DNA of 64,000 nt from Capra hircus (GCF_001704415.2 NC_030817.1:36777550-36841549); one strand, 5' to 3'; positions 46,784 through 58,085 are shown, numbered from the stretch's first letter. Notes: generated from the sequence alone by a model not told the origin. Program-made: numbers and translations.

Positions 46784-47020
46784 TTCTGCTATTGAAAACA
46801 ATGGATTTGTACTAAGTGGGCTTCCCAGGTGGCATAGTGCTAAAGAACCCACCTGTCAATGCAGGAGATGTGGGCTTGATCCCTGGGTTGGGAAGATCCC
46901 CTGGAGGAGGGCATAGCAACCCACTCTAGAATTCTTGCCTGGAGAATCCCATGGCCAGAGGAGCCTGGCAGGCTATAGTCCATAATTTTCTGTTATTGAA
47001 AACAGTGCATTTATATGTAC
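46784..47020 (+). mobile_element. Bov-tA SINE with unusually long flanking repeat
   Basis: A sense Bov-tA (about 46813-46985), truncated at its 3' end. It is flanked by near-identical 29-33 bp segments: TTCTGCTATTGAAAACA... at 46784-46812 and TTCTGTTATTGAAAACA... at 46988-47020, both ending in GTAC. They are longer than the usual 7-20 bp target duplication. Confidence 0.88.
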
Positions 47021-47655
47021 ATAATATAGTTCAAATAAATATCTAAGTATCTATAAGTTCCCACTACATTTTTCTCTGAACAGTTTGAAATGTATAGGAT
47101 AAGGAAAGGAGAAGTAGTTGATTTAATTGAAGATCTTCAAGATCAGTCCTCATCTGGTTTCTTGCTCCTAGGATCTTTTAGGCTAAATGATTCTGTATTC
47201 CTGGTCCTTTAAAAATTTTCTCTTTTGGCTCTCTTTTGCCTTCTCAGGGAATCTGTGCTAACTTGTAGGAAATAGTCATGGAACTTCTGAGAACAGTGGA
47301 ATTGAGTATTAAGTATTAAATTATCTGTGGTGTGGGCCCTTGTTATTCTTAAATGTTCCAAGAGGTTTGTTATGCACACAGATGTTTAGGGATAAGACGA
47401 AGGGTGGTATTTTTATGTCTAGAATGATGTGGTACAGCATGTGTGTAACAGATTCAGAAGAAGACTGTCCATCTGCTGAACTACATTAGGAGAAACTGGA
47501 CTCAGAGCCAGCAGAGGAGGGAAACTACAGGAGTCTATCCAACTATCCCCTCTACGAGATTACCAACAGATTATATATATTTCTGTATGCAACTTACATT
47601 TTAATTTTAGTTTCAAGCAACTGCATTTATATGACTCTTGCTTCCCTGATTTCCT
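47021..47655. other. No gene recognised
   Basis: Apparently unique, AT-rich; no repeat or exon is visible. Confidence 0.45.
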
Positions 47656-47785
47656 GGAAAAGGAAATGGCAACCCACTCCAATATTCTTGTCTGGAAAAT
47701 CCTATGGACTGAGGAGCCTAGCGGGCTACAGTTCATGGGATTGCAAAGAGTCAGACACGACTGATCAACTAGCACTTTCACAACA
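47656..47785 (+). mobile_element. Partial Bov-tA SINE
   Basis: 'ggaaatggcaacccactcc', 'gcgggctacagttcatggg', 'aaagagtcagacacgactg' are the 3' half of a Bov-tA; most of the tRNA-like head is missing. Confidence 0.88.
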
Positions 47786-48839
47786 CTTTTCAAAGATTTT
47801 AACTGTATTGAGATAGAGAGTGTTTTTCACCAGGCATTCTTCTCAAGAATATTTCAGGAGGAAAGTGGTCAGGGTGAGAAATGAAGACTGTGTCCCAAGA
47901 GCTCTGTGCACATTCCCTGTGGGGAAAATTGAGGACCCAGGGAAGGCCTTGTTGGATCCCTGGGTGCTCATGGAGGGTCCTGCACAGCTTCGGGGAAGGG
48001 GTGGAGGTCCTCTCCACCTGGATGGCAGGGCAGGAGAATGGTGGGGTGGAGAGAGTACTGTACAGATGAGAGATGGACAGAAGTTCTTGCATCTGTTGTG
48101 AGTGGAAGATATATAGAGAAAATTCTGTGTCAAACTTCTGAAACAAATTTCAGAAGCTTATCAGTGAAAAACTTTGTGAAACTTTCAGCCCCTCCACCTA
48201 AGAAAACCTACAGTAAAGATAACATGCTATTCTCCAAGAGTTTGTTGTCATGCTTCTGAAATTATTTCTTGGGCCTTGGATTGTGATACACACAATCAGA
48301 CCAGTCCATCAGATGGCATGCACACATCTAGGCTCAGATCCTGCCTTCATCAAGCCCCCTTGATTCTTCTGATGTAAAATTAATTTCCTTTTATCTGTTC
48401 CCTTAACCCTTTACACCTGCATTCTTATACATCACAGGATTATAGGATCCTAGGTTGAAACATAATTGAGAGATAATGAGCCTAAGCTCTCAACCCCATC
48501 ATCTAATAATATTTTCATTTGTTCATCTAATATTGGCTCTTTGGCCACTAAAACATAGTAGACATGTCATATAAGAAAATTATTTGCCAAGAGCTGTTGC
48601 AGGAAACCCACCCCTTCATGAAGATGAAGACCAAAGAATCCCACACTCAGCTGGCACCCAAGCAACCCAGGTCTATCCTTGCACACATCACTGGCTAGCT
48701 TACTCTTTCTTTCTCCACAGGGGCTAACCCAGATTTTCATTATTCCCCTCAAAATTTCTATTCCCATCCCCACTACCATATTGCTTTTTAAGAAGTTTGA
48801 ATAATACCCCCTTGATGATTTAATTATTGAATAAATGAC
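47786..48839. other. No gene recognised
   Basis: Open stretches of 93-115 codons exist on both strands at 47799-48146, but none resembles a known protein, and their overlap on opposite strands points to chance in GC-richer DNA. A weak L3/MIR-like piece may lie at 48430-48520. Confidence 0.45.
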
Positions 48840-49020
48840 CCTTGGCAGTTTATGAGGATCATTGATGTTATGTAGCAACATCATTTCACAGGTGAAAAAA
48901 TTGAGGTCTAAAGGCGTTATATGGTATGCATGGTCCCATAGCTGGTTTAGAGGTGGGCCCTGGAAGAGCTGTAGACAAATAGAATCTTTTGCCAGTCTTC
49001 TGTCCATTAGGCCATTCTGA
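48840..49020 (-). mobile_element. MIR/L3-type ancient repeat
   Basis: 'catttcacaggtgaaaaaat', 'tgaggtctaaaggcg' and 'cccatagctggtttagaggt' follow a MIR or L3 3' region in reverse. The 146-codon minus-strand frame across it is a chance opening. Confidence 0.6.
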
Positions 49021-49879
49021 CTGAGTAAATGTGTCCCACTTTAAAACACTGCCTTAGAGAACATCAATTTTCTGTAATAGATTAAGGGCTGTTATTAATT
49101 TAGAGTTTACACACTCGCTCAAGACTGCTTCTGCCTATGCTCCCCCCTCCCTCCCCATGCAATTCATTATAAGTGACAAATGTTTACAGTGCTCTGAGGC
49201 TGAAAAGTGGAGAACAAACAAAGATATAGAAATTTAATATGATGAAAGACTTAAACACTAACAGAAACTATCTTCTACCTTAAGGACCAATTTTCCTATC
49301 ACATTTCTGAATTTCTTATCACAATTCCTGAAATTCTACTGAAGTTTCTATTACATGAATCAGTATGTTTAAAGTCATATCTGGGGCCATTCCCTTTCAG
49401 TCAAGATGAAATATCAGGAACTGGTTTTACTGTCCTCCCTTAAGCAGCCAAAAAATGGATACCAATAAAGGGTGAGAACATAGCATCCTATGCTTGGGGT
49501 TCCTTCTTAAATCACTCATAGCTTTCACCATGTTTGTTTTAGTGTCAGAGATAATTACATAATCTTTTTCTCAGCTGACTGATTCACTCTATAAATATTT
49601 CTTCAATCAGATTCACTAAGTTTGCTGTGTGACACCCAGAAATCTCTTGGCAGCCAAGTAAAGCAGATGAAGAGTTGAATTCATCATTAATCTCTGAGTC
49701 TGTCATACTTAAAATAAGACTTGTGGCAGTCTGCATGTCCTAAAACTGATATACATAAATATACAGAAGTATCACATTTATTAATATTACTAACATTTTG
49801 TGCACAGAAGTATACTACACAAGCTTTTTCTCCAATTACTTGTCCCCTAAAAATAACTATTTTCTAGAATATATAACTT
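49021..49879. other. No gene recognised
   Basis: Apparently unique, AT-rich sequence without repeats that I can name. Confidence 0.45.
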
Positions 49880-50340
49880 GGGTAAATATTAGTATTCTTC
49901 AGCAATAAAAAAGGAGCAAACTACTAATACTTGCAACAACATGGATGGATCTCAAAGTCACTATGCTGAATGAAAAAAGACAATCTCAGAAGATTACATA
50001 TTATTTGATTCTATTTATATAACATTCTCAAAATAACAAAATTATAGAGATGGAAAAGCTATTAGTGGGGGACTGGGTTAGGCACGGTAGAAGGAGAGGA
50101 AGAAAGAGATGTGATAAGATCTTTATCATGGTGTAATATTAATTAGTCCTGTATCTTGATTGTGGCAGTGGTTACACAAATCTGCACACATGATAAAATG
50201 CCTAGAACTATATACTTAGATGTAACAGTGCCAAGTTCCTGTTTTTCATATTGTGCTATGCAGTACAGGGGACTTCTCTGTGCTAACTTTACAATTTCTT
50301 GTGACTCTGTAATTATTTGAAAATAAAAAGTTTTGTTAAA
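49880..50340 (+). mobile_element. L1M LINE 3' end
   Basis: 'cagcaataaaaaaggagcaa', 'caacatggatggatctcaaa', 'gctgaatgaaaaaagacaat', 'tacacaaatctgcacacatg' are the classic sense L1M 3' region, ending near 'gaaaataaaaagttttgtta'. Confidence 0.85.
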
Positions 50341-50597
50341 GTCATGAGGAAGACAAACTCTAAAATAACAAGCTTATAGACTGCAAATGAACTTTGATCA
50401 CAGATCTAAAAAGTATGGGAAATATGAAGTAAAGAAAACATCAGTGAAAAAATGAGTTAGTCCAATCGTATATTTTTCCCCACTGGTAAAATTTTTTAAA
50501 AGAAAGCTTTAGGAAGATAATTCCTTATTTTTGATTCTGGATGCTACCCTTTTAAAGTAAAAGTCTTTTTGAAATAATTTACTAATAATTTTCAGTA

Positions 50598-51423
50598 TTT
50601 TTTTCAAGTCATAATCAGTTTTACTGCAAATGGCCCCTGTACACATTAATCAATTCAAGTACCTTAATAGCCACCCAATAAGTTGTCAACATAAAGAGAA
50701 ATCTGCATCATAAGAAGCAAAAAATAGCACCAAACCTTCTGGTGTTAGTTACCAACTTGTCGCTCCTGAGTAGAGCTCACATCACTGAGGTCTGTGAACG
50801 TTTTTCACATTCATCCCAAGTGAAAGGTGGAATAACTTCAGTACAAATGCAGCACGTTATAAAAAAAATTTCTTACAAAAAAGTCACAAATTATTTTACA
50901 GATAACACAGCCAAGGTATTTTACAGAATACAAACACTGTGAAAAAAAATGCCTTCACTTAAGCTGTCTCTCCATCCCAGCTGGATGTGTTTGTGCCTAA
51001 TGATGACTCTTTCAGCATGGATGGCACAGATTAGGACCTTCAAGTAAGCCCACCATGTACATGTCACCAGCCTCCTGAAGCGCACCTGTGGCAGCACTCA
51101 GAAACCTCCAGTCAGTTTTGAAATCCTAGGTGATCTCCCTCAACCACCTCTGTCTGGGAAAGCAGCTTCCAGATCAGAAACTCAGTTGATTTCTGGTAGT
51201 TACCTGCCGCAGTGAGATTTTCTCGCCCTGCCATAGAGGGGGCTATTTTCCAGCAGCCTTAGTGGTCAGCTCTTCACGGGCACTTTCCCACCCAAGGATC
51301 TGCAATTAGTCAGCTTGGTTAGCTTCCAAAGCTCAAATCTTAGTCCACTTTGGCCACCTCAGGGCTTCCGCTGCCCATGGAAGAGCTGCAGTTGTGAGCC
51401 AAGAAGACAAGCTTCTCCAAAGA
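50598..51423 (-). pseudogene. H3-3B (processed pseudogene): Processed pseudogene of histone H3.3 (H3-3B type)
   Basis: Read on the minus strand, the block is an intronless, decayed copy of an H3.3 mRNA. H3.3 is the replication-independent histone H3 of the nucleosome core. The coding remnant runs from about 51329 (start codon mutated) to TAA at 50959-50961: about 371 nt against 411 expected, with the region around residues 33-47 largely deleted. SAATGALQEA (51069-51098) matches the H3.3-type AAIG signature rather than canonical SAVM. DFKTD is at 51111-51125. A 2-nt deletion just before the AIHA region shifts the frame, and stops occur upstream. Downstream 'taagtgaaggca', 'gtaagaaatt' and the rest of a 3' UTR match my recollection of H3-3B, ending in a poly(A) remnant (T7 at 50598-50604). 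The 51330-51423 part is probably 5' UTR but was not recognised. No target duplication is certain. Confidence 0.88.
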
Positions 51424-53330
51424 AAAGCATTCAGTCTTGCACCATTAAGTATAACATAGTTGTAAGTTTTGGGTAGATGCTCTTTCTCAAATTGAGGATG
51501 TTCCATCTATTCTTTTTTTTTTTTTTTTCTGAAAAGTTTTAGTGTGAATAGGTGAATTTGAATTTGTCAAATGCTTTTTCTTCATTGACATTATCATGGG
51601 AGTTTCCTTGTTTAGCCGTTTCATACTGATTGATAGTCAAACATTGAACCAGCCTTGCATTCCTGGATAAATCCCATTTGGTATTGCCTGCATGCATGCA
51701 AAGTCGCTTCAGTCATGTCTAACTCTTTGTGACCCTATGGACCATAGCCTGCCAGGCTCCTCTGTCCTGGGATTCTCCAGGCAAGAATTCTAGAGTGGGT
51801 TGCTGTTTCCTTCTCCAGGGGATCTTTCCCACCCATGGATTGAAACTCTGTCTCCTGTGTCTTCTGCATTGGCAGGCAGGTTCTTTACCACTAGTACCAC
51901 CTGGGAAGCCCATTTGGTATTATTGGTGTATGATTCTTTTCATACACTGCTCAATTCTCTTTACTAACATTCTAAGAACTTTGGCATCTATACTCAGGAG
52001 GGATACTGGTCTGTAGTTTTGTTTTTGTACCATCTTCATCTGATTTTGAAATCAATGTATTATAATACAGAATTCATTGAGTGAATTTAGAAGGACTCCT
52101 TCTCTTTTATTTTCTGGAAGAATCTGTGTAGAATTAATGTTAATTATTATTTATACATTGAGTAGAATTCTCCCGTGAAACCCTCGGGACCTGGAGATTT
52201 CTTTTTTGGGAGTTTTAAAATTATGAACTCAATTTCTTTAAAAGTTATAGGTTTATTTCTTATTGGCAAGTTATGGTAGTTGGTACTTTTATAGCAATTG
52301 GCACATGTTATTTAAATTTTTTTTATAGAGTTGTTCATAGTATTTCCTTATCAGCATCTCTAGTGATGACTTGTTTCATTTCTGAGCTTTATAAATATGT
52401 CTTCTTTCTCCCTGTTTTTTTTTTTTTCTTTGTCAGTCTTACCAGTAGTCTATCAACTTTACCTTTTCAAAGAAACAGCTCTTTGATTTCATTTTTTTCA
52501 CTGTTTTTCTTCTTTAAATTTTACTGATTTCTTGTTAGCCTTCTAATTTCTTCCTTCTTAAACTTTGATGCATTTCAAATTTGTTATCTTATTTTTGTCT
52601 CTCTATCTCCTTTTCTCGTCTAATTTTTTCACCTCTTACCTCTTTTGCCCTCTTTTGGATGGTTGTTTTTTTCTCAATCCTTTTCTCTTTACTAATTTAG
52701 AGAAGATATTTTATATTTCTATCCTTTAATCGGTTATCCTAAAAACTTATAACTTTCACTTTTAACTTATAAAAGACTTAGTTTAGTCAATAACTTTAGT
52801 GTCTTTCTGAAGAATACAAGAATCTTGTAATATTTTATTCCTGATGATGTTTTATCTTCTAATAATTAATGTTGAATACTATTGTAATAAAATGTTCTAG
52901 TGTCATCTTTTTCATAACATACATGATACTATTTCTACTATTTTATATTCCCAATAGTTGTTTCAGTTCACACATATATTTAAGACTTTCTTTGCTATTT
53001 ATTTTTCTTTCATCTAAAGCCTTCTATCTAGAAGCTTTGTCATTCTGCTTAAGATACATCTTTAGAATTTCCTCTGTTTACGAAATGTTGGCATCAAACT
53101 GTTTTCATCTTTTACTATTCATTTATCTGTTTCCTCATCTTGAAAGATAATTTTATTGGAAATACAATTCTAAGTTCTTTACTTTTTATCATTTTTATTA
53201 TTCAACTTGTGACTTCCATTCTTGTTGTTGAAAAGTTATTTGTCAGTCTATTAATTATTCCTTTGAAAGAACATGGTGTTGTTTTCCTGGCTGCTTTTTA
53301 AGATTTTCTGTATGCTAGAGCTATCACTAA
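51424..53330 (-). mobile_element. Old L1 composite (ORF2 RT region, then more 5' L1M), antisense
   Basis: 'gcattcagtcttgcaccat', 'tgaaccagccttgcattcc', 'ctctttactaacattctaag' and 'ggatactggtctgtagtttt' are the reverse complement of L1 ORF2 reverse transcriptase. From about 52960 to 53330 the sequence matches a more 5' L1M segment ('gtgttgttttcctggctgc'). A Bov-tA splits it at 51686-51908. Confidence 0.8.
51673..51921 (-). mobile_element. Bov-tA SINE inside L1, perfect 13-bp target duplication
   Basis: A reverse-orientation Bov-tA (51686-51908) is flanked by CCCATTTGGTATT at 51673-51685 and 51909-51921. The host sequence is L1 ORF2. Confidence 0.96.
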
Positions 53331-53770
53331 TGCATATGTTCCAAGAATATAGTCTCAAAGTATACCAAGCAGCAAATGAAAGAACTGCAGAGAAAGCAAT
53401 GAGTATTTTTAGCTGAAAGTTTTAATGTATACTTTTTAGGAAACAATAGGTCAAGGCAGATAAAAAATAAGCACAACTTTTTGAAGGCCCCCAAAATACA
53501 ATTAATAAGTGTGAGCTAATATTATATTGTACTGTACTATATCATATATATGGAATTCTATCCCAGAAAATGGAGAATACTACTTGTTTTTAAGCATACA
53601 TGCAGCATTTACAGAAGTAAACATTGTATTAAACCACTGAAAAGCCTCAATAAATCAGTATCATACAGACTGTATTCTTGAGATACACTGCAGTAAAATG
53701 AAAAATTAGCAATAAAAGACTAGCTTAAAACTCACTTAAATTTCAAAAGTAAATAACAGAACACTAATTT
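53331..53770 (+). mobile_element. Old L1 ORF2 endonuclease-region fragment, sense
   Basis: 'tgaaagaactgcagagaaag', 'tacagaagtaaacattgtat' and 'gtaaataacagaacactaat' follow the sense strand of the L1 ORF2 5' part, strongly decayed. It meets the antisense L1 of 51424-53330 head-to-head. Confidence 0.55.
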
Positions 53771-54652
53771 CTTGGAAAGGGGAATATAGTCCTTTTCTCT
53801 TTTCTTGCTTCTAGTATATCTTTTTCTCATAAGATTTCTCATCCCTGCATAGTCTAGTCAAGGAAGAAAGAGAGCAATTTTAAAAAGCAAGTGTTGTTAT
53901 CATTGGCATGAGGCTGAGTGGCAGATAATAAAAATTAAGGTAACAGTCCTTTACTATTTGCTTGGGTCAGTGTTGGCTTATATTTATTGTCCAAGAATAA
54001 ATATTAGTAGCTTCCATTTTCACTCTCCAAAATTTTCTAGTTTGATCATCCTAGGTAAATCTGACTCCTTTTTGGCTGTTTTGCTAGAGATTCTCACCAC
54101 TCAGGACCACATATAATTCTATTTGGGATGGTTATTTGCAATTACTTCCACAGCTTCTCAGAATCCAACCGTTATCTGTCTTCAGTTTCTTGGTAGATTT
54201 CCTCTGCCCTTCTAGATACTTCATTTTAAGGGACCCAAGGCAACCCTTTGTTAGCCTGCTCTCTGGTCTGTGAGAAATACTCATGCATCTTTTCCTTTAA
54301 CAAACTCTAGGATGGCAGACTAATTCCAAGGAGCTGTCTCCATCCCATTGCTGCAGGATGTTTTAGTACTCTTAGTGTGTGCTAGTTACTAGTCATCTGT
54401 GTTCCCCAAAGATAAATAATATAGTCAGAGCTCTCTGAGTGATCCCATGGAAGCCCATCCTCATAAGACTGGAGGAGAAAAAGGTGGCACTTCTAACTCT
54501 CTTGCTTTGGGGCTGGGAGAGCACAGCAGCTACTCTTTACAGTGGTGTTCTTCCTGCAAACCCTCTTCACGGTCCTGACCTCATCATGTTCTCAAAGTGA
54601 ATGAAAAGTCCTTTAGCAAATGACCTAGAATTGTAAAATTGGAACTAAAGTA
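53771..54652. other. No gene recognised
   Basis: Apparently unique sequence with no recognised repeat or exon. Confidence 0.45.
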
Positions 54653-54859
54653 AGAAATTATAAGCTGTATAACACAGGGAACTCAACCCAGCTCTGTGAT
54701 GACCTGGAGTGGTGGGATGAGGGTGAGGTGGGGAAGGAGACTCAAGAGGGAGCCTTATGTATACTTATGGCTGATTCATGTTGTTGTACGGTAGAAACCA
54801 ACACGACATTGTAAAGCAGTTATTGTTCAACTAAAAATAAATTAAAAAAAGAAATTATA
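54653..54859 (+). mobile_element. L1 3' end with 10-bp target duplication
   Basis: A 187-bp ruminant L1 terminus (54663-54849): 'ctgtataacacagggaact', a G-rich tract, 'tatacttatggctgattc', and an A-rich end. AGAAATTATA at 54653-54662 and 54850-54859 is perfect. Confidence 0.95.
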
Positions 54860-54866
54860 GAGGCCT

Positions 54867-55102
54867 GTCTCATACTCCCTGGTGTCTCAGATGGTAAAGA
54901 ATCCACCTGCAATGTGGGAGACCTGGATTCGATCCTTGGGTTTGGAAGATCCCCTGGGGGAGGGCATAGCAACCTACTCCAGTATTCTTGCCTGGAGAAT
55001 CCCCATGGACAGAGGAGCCTGGCAGGCTGTAGTCCATGGGGTTGCAAAGAATTGGACATGACTGAAGCTACTAAGCACAGCACACAGCACAGTCTCATAC
55101 TC
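54867..55102 (+). mobile_element. Bov-tA SINE, first of two at one target
   Basis: A full sense Bov-tA (54878-55091) with an AGCACA-rich tail. GTCTCATACTC at 54867-54877 and 55092-55102 is the target duplication; a third copy of it lies beyond the next SINE. Confidence 0.95.
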
Positions 55103-55241
55103 ACCCTGGAGAAGGAAATAGCAACCCACTCCAGTATTCTTGCCTAGGAAATCCCATGGAGAGAGGAGCCTGGCAAGCTACAGTCCTTGGGGTTGCAAGA
55201 GTCAGACATGACTTAGCAACTAAACCACCAGTCTCATACTC
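55092..55241 (+). mobile_element. 5'-truncated Bov-tA SINE, second at the same target
   Basis: A sense SINE body (55103-55230) lacks the tRNA-like head and starts at 'ctggagaaggaaatagc'. It is flanked by GTCTCATACTC at 55092-55102 and 55231-55241. Confidence 0.94.
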
Positions 55242-55308
55242 ATTCTGAATCTATCCTATTAATAACTCAATCAAACTGATATATTGAGACCATCATTTTA
55301 GCAGCCTG

Positions 55309-55597
55309 TTACCTGCAGTACAAATGGCAACCCACTCCAGTACTCATGCCTGGAAAATCCCATGGACGAAGGAGCCTGGTGGGCTGCAGTCCATGGGGTT
55401 GCTAAGAGTTGGACATGACAGAGCGACTTCACTTTCACTTTTCACTTTCATGCATTGGAGAAGGAAATAGCAACCCACTCCAGTGTTCTTGCCTGGAAAA
55501 TCCCAGGGACAGGGAAGCCTGGTGCGCTGCCGTCTATAGGGTCGCACAGAGTCGGACACAACTGAAGCAACTTTTTTTTTTTACCTGAAATACATTT
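55309..55597 (+). mobile_element. Dimeric BovA2 SINE
   Basis: A sense BovA2 dimer with the 'cttttcactttcatgcattgg' linker ends in a T-run instead of AGC repeats. TTACCTGCAGTACAAAT (from 55309) and TTACCTGAAATACATTT (from 55581) are a probable imperfect target duplication. Confidence 0.9.
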
Positions 55598-57332
55598 TTC
55601 ATGATAAAAGAGAATATTTGTTTTAATAAAACAAGGTCATCCTATACTTTATGATCTGCTTTTTACAATTAATAACATTTCCTAAATAAACATCCAAATC
55701 AATAAATATCTTTATCCAATATGTACTCTCATTCTTCTGAGAGAGTAACCTAATCAATTCAAAAGTAATAATAACTTTTTCATCTTTAACAAAAATTCTT
55801 CTGAGACTCAATGAAGCCCTGATAAAGGATGAAGAATGCCTCAAGAAACAGAATTTCATTTTTGTCACTGAGATGATGGCAGTAGTGGAATTGCTATTTT
55901 TCTTAGCACCCAGGGGAGCCAGCTGCCTGCTCTGATCCCTCTAGCTATTGGATTCATGCTATGTTGAAATATTCAGGGGTAAGACAGGGGAGAGGTTTAG
56001 GAGAAAGAAGGCAGTGGGAATCAACAAGCAACAGTATATAGCATTGACACTCAGGAGATGATTTGATATTTTTACTTTAGAATAAAACCACACCTGTTTC
56101 TATTAAAAAGGAAATTGAGACTAAATGAACAAAATCTTGACCTGATAAACCATCAAATGGAATTTTTCATTATTTTCTTGCTGAGTTGTTCTTTCTAGCC
56201 ACTGTCATCTGCCGTGTGGACGCTGTGTTTTAAAAGAATGCCTATCAGGTTTCACATTCTAAAACCAACTTAGGTGTGCTTTGGAAATTTCAAAATAAAG
56301 ACTTAAAATGGATGCCAAACCAACCACAGACAAGAATGTATTTAGTTACATTTAGTTACATTAGATCATCTTGCCCACCCCACCCTATCGCGCACACACC
56401 CCAAATATCACTTACAGTCTGTTTCCTCATTCTGTCTTATTTCCTAGCAACCATTTGCTCCAAAACCATGTCTAAAAGCCATCCTCTATGATAAAAAAGC
56501 CCGCCTTTTAAAAATTATTTTATTGGTTCATTTTATAGTACCAATTATGTATGCCACTCTGAAATGTCATATGAAGTTTTTTTCCTCTGGGTTCATTAGG
56601 TTTAGAAATTAAAGTTTGTATATTCTTACCTTTATTGCTGGCTTTCCATCTTCCCAATTCCCCTCATGAGATTTTTGTCTCACATCCTGTGTTCCTTTGT
56701 GAAACCAGATTTGCCTTGCCTTCCAGGGCTCTCTGAAGGCCTTTCGATCAAACTAGCTTTGCTTATGTAACATACGTGTGTGAGCTGGTGAATTATGCAG
56801 TTATGAATCAACCTTGTGTTTTCACCAATAGTTAATTTCACCTACTTCTGGTTATCCTTCCCATGTGCTGGCTCTGAGCAAGGGACCAAGATGAGCTGCA
56901 GAGTGAAGGGGTTGGGAGAATATGGGATGAGATCCCACCCTATATTGCAACCAAATGTCAGGGCATCCTGGCCAGCTAAGAAGAGGCCCATCTAGCTTAT
57001 TACTTCCCTAGATTATGGATTAGCCAGAAGTGTTCTCCAATCTGATGGGCCCATGAGCTGTGGTTAGCCCAAATTCCTCAAAAAGGTTTTTGTTTGTGAT
57101 TTTTTTTGTCTATCAAAACATAGTTTAGTCTTCACCTAAAGTATTTTAGGAACTTAGGAAATACTGGATGCCAGTCAGTATGTGTGCTTTTGACATTAGT
57201 TTTTGTTGCTCCTGTTCTATATGATTTCGAAAATCACTGGCTTTGCCTCTTTTTTTTTTTTTTTAATAAAGTTGTGATTGGTAACCAGGTAATTTATGTA
57301 AGATTCTAGTGCTTTTTAAAAGTAGGTTCTTG
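55598..57332. other. No gene recognised
   Basis: Apparently unique sequence. ATTTAGTTAC is repeated in tandem near 56339-56358. A T-run lies at 57250-57264. Confidence 0.45.
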
Positions 57333-57416
57333 TATTGGGTTGGCCAAAAAGTTCATTCAGGTTTTTCTGTTACATCTCATGGAAAAATCCAAATGATCCT
57401 TTTAGTCCACCCAATA
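57333..57416. mobile_element. Mariner-type palindromic MITE (miR-2284/2285-like hairpin)
   Basis: An 84-bp near-palindrome begins TATTGGGTTGGCCAAAAAG and ends in the imperfect complement, CCACCCAATA. The arms can pair over about 40 bp with roughly ten mismatches. TA at both ends fits the TA target of mariner elements. Known background: ruminant copies of this MITE are the source of the large miR-2284/miR-2285 microRNA family. Whether this copy is transcribed or processed cannot be judged from sequence. Confidence 0.9.
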
Positions 57417-57989
57417 CTACTAGCTTCTCATGATACTCATAGGCATTATATTGGAAACTGGCTTTGTGGTCACAGTTTGGGAAACACTTTTTAAAATAAA
57501 TTAGAATAGGTTTTAAATAACTCTGATATTCATTGGATTGTAGTGGTTGGTGTATGTGTGGATGCTGGGGACAAATATGTATCAATTCTCAATCTCCTTG
57601 AACTTTTTTCTCCAAAAAGTCTTCTGGGGGATTATCATTCCGGGAACATAGTTTGGGAAGTGCTAGCTTTCACTATACTCACGGATACCAAAAATATGAG
57701 AATAATTATGCTTAAGTAAGAAGTACTACACCCTCATATTAGATTAGAACATTTGTGGATGTCCTTGGTGTTAACTTTTATTGTATATTGTTTTTCTAAG
57801 AATTCAGATTTCAAGATCTTTATCGATATTTCCCTCTCTATGTTCAGGTGTGCATTGGAGGTATTCTGTTGAAAACACAGAGCAAGTAAACAGTTTCATT
57901 TCCCAGAGATAGGCTCTGTGTTCCTCTCAGTGAAATGCGAGCTACTCTTCACCTCTCAAGCTCTCTTAGACAGGAGTGAGCATCAATAA
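57417..57989. other. No gene recognised
   Basis: Contains 'cacagtttgggaaacac' and 'catagtttgggaagtgc', which may be remnants of an old hAT-type repeat. No exon is visible. Confidence 0.4.
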
Positions 57990-58085
57990 CCCCATGGTTT
58001 AGCCCTCCGGCCTGGAAATTCTGATTCAGTAGGGCTGGGATGAGGCCTGGGCACATGGATTTTACAAAGCACCTACGTGTTCTTT
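57990..58085 (+). mobile_element. MER5A-like fragment
   Basis: 'ggaaattctgattcagtag', 'ggctgggatgaggcctggg' and 'catggattttacaaagcac' match the central part of MER5A. Confidence 0.7.

Noticed and set aside
47799..48146. Overlapping 93-115 codon frames on both strands
   Set aside because: Mutually overlapping opposite-strand openings in a GC-richer patch with no family similarity.
48567..49007. 146-codon minus-strand open stretch
   Set aside because: It runs through a MIR/L3-type repeat and shows no protein-like motif.
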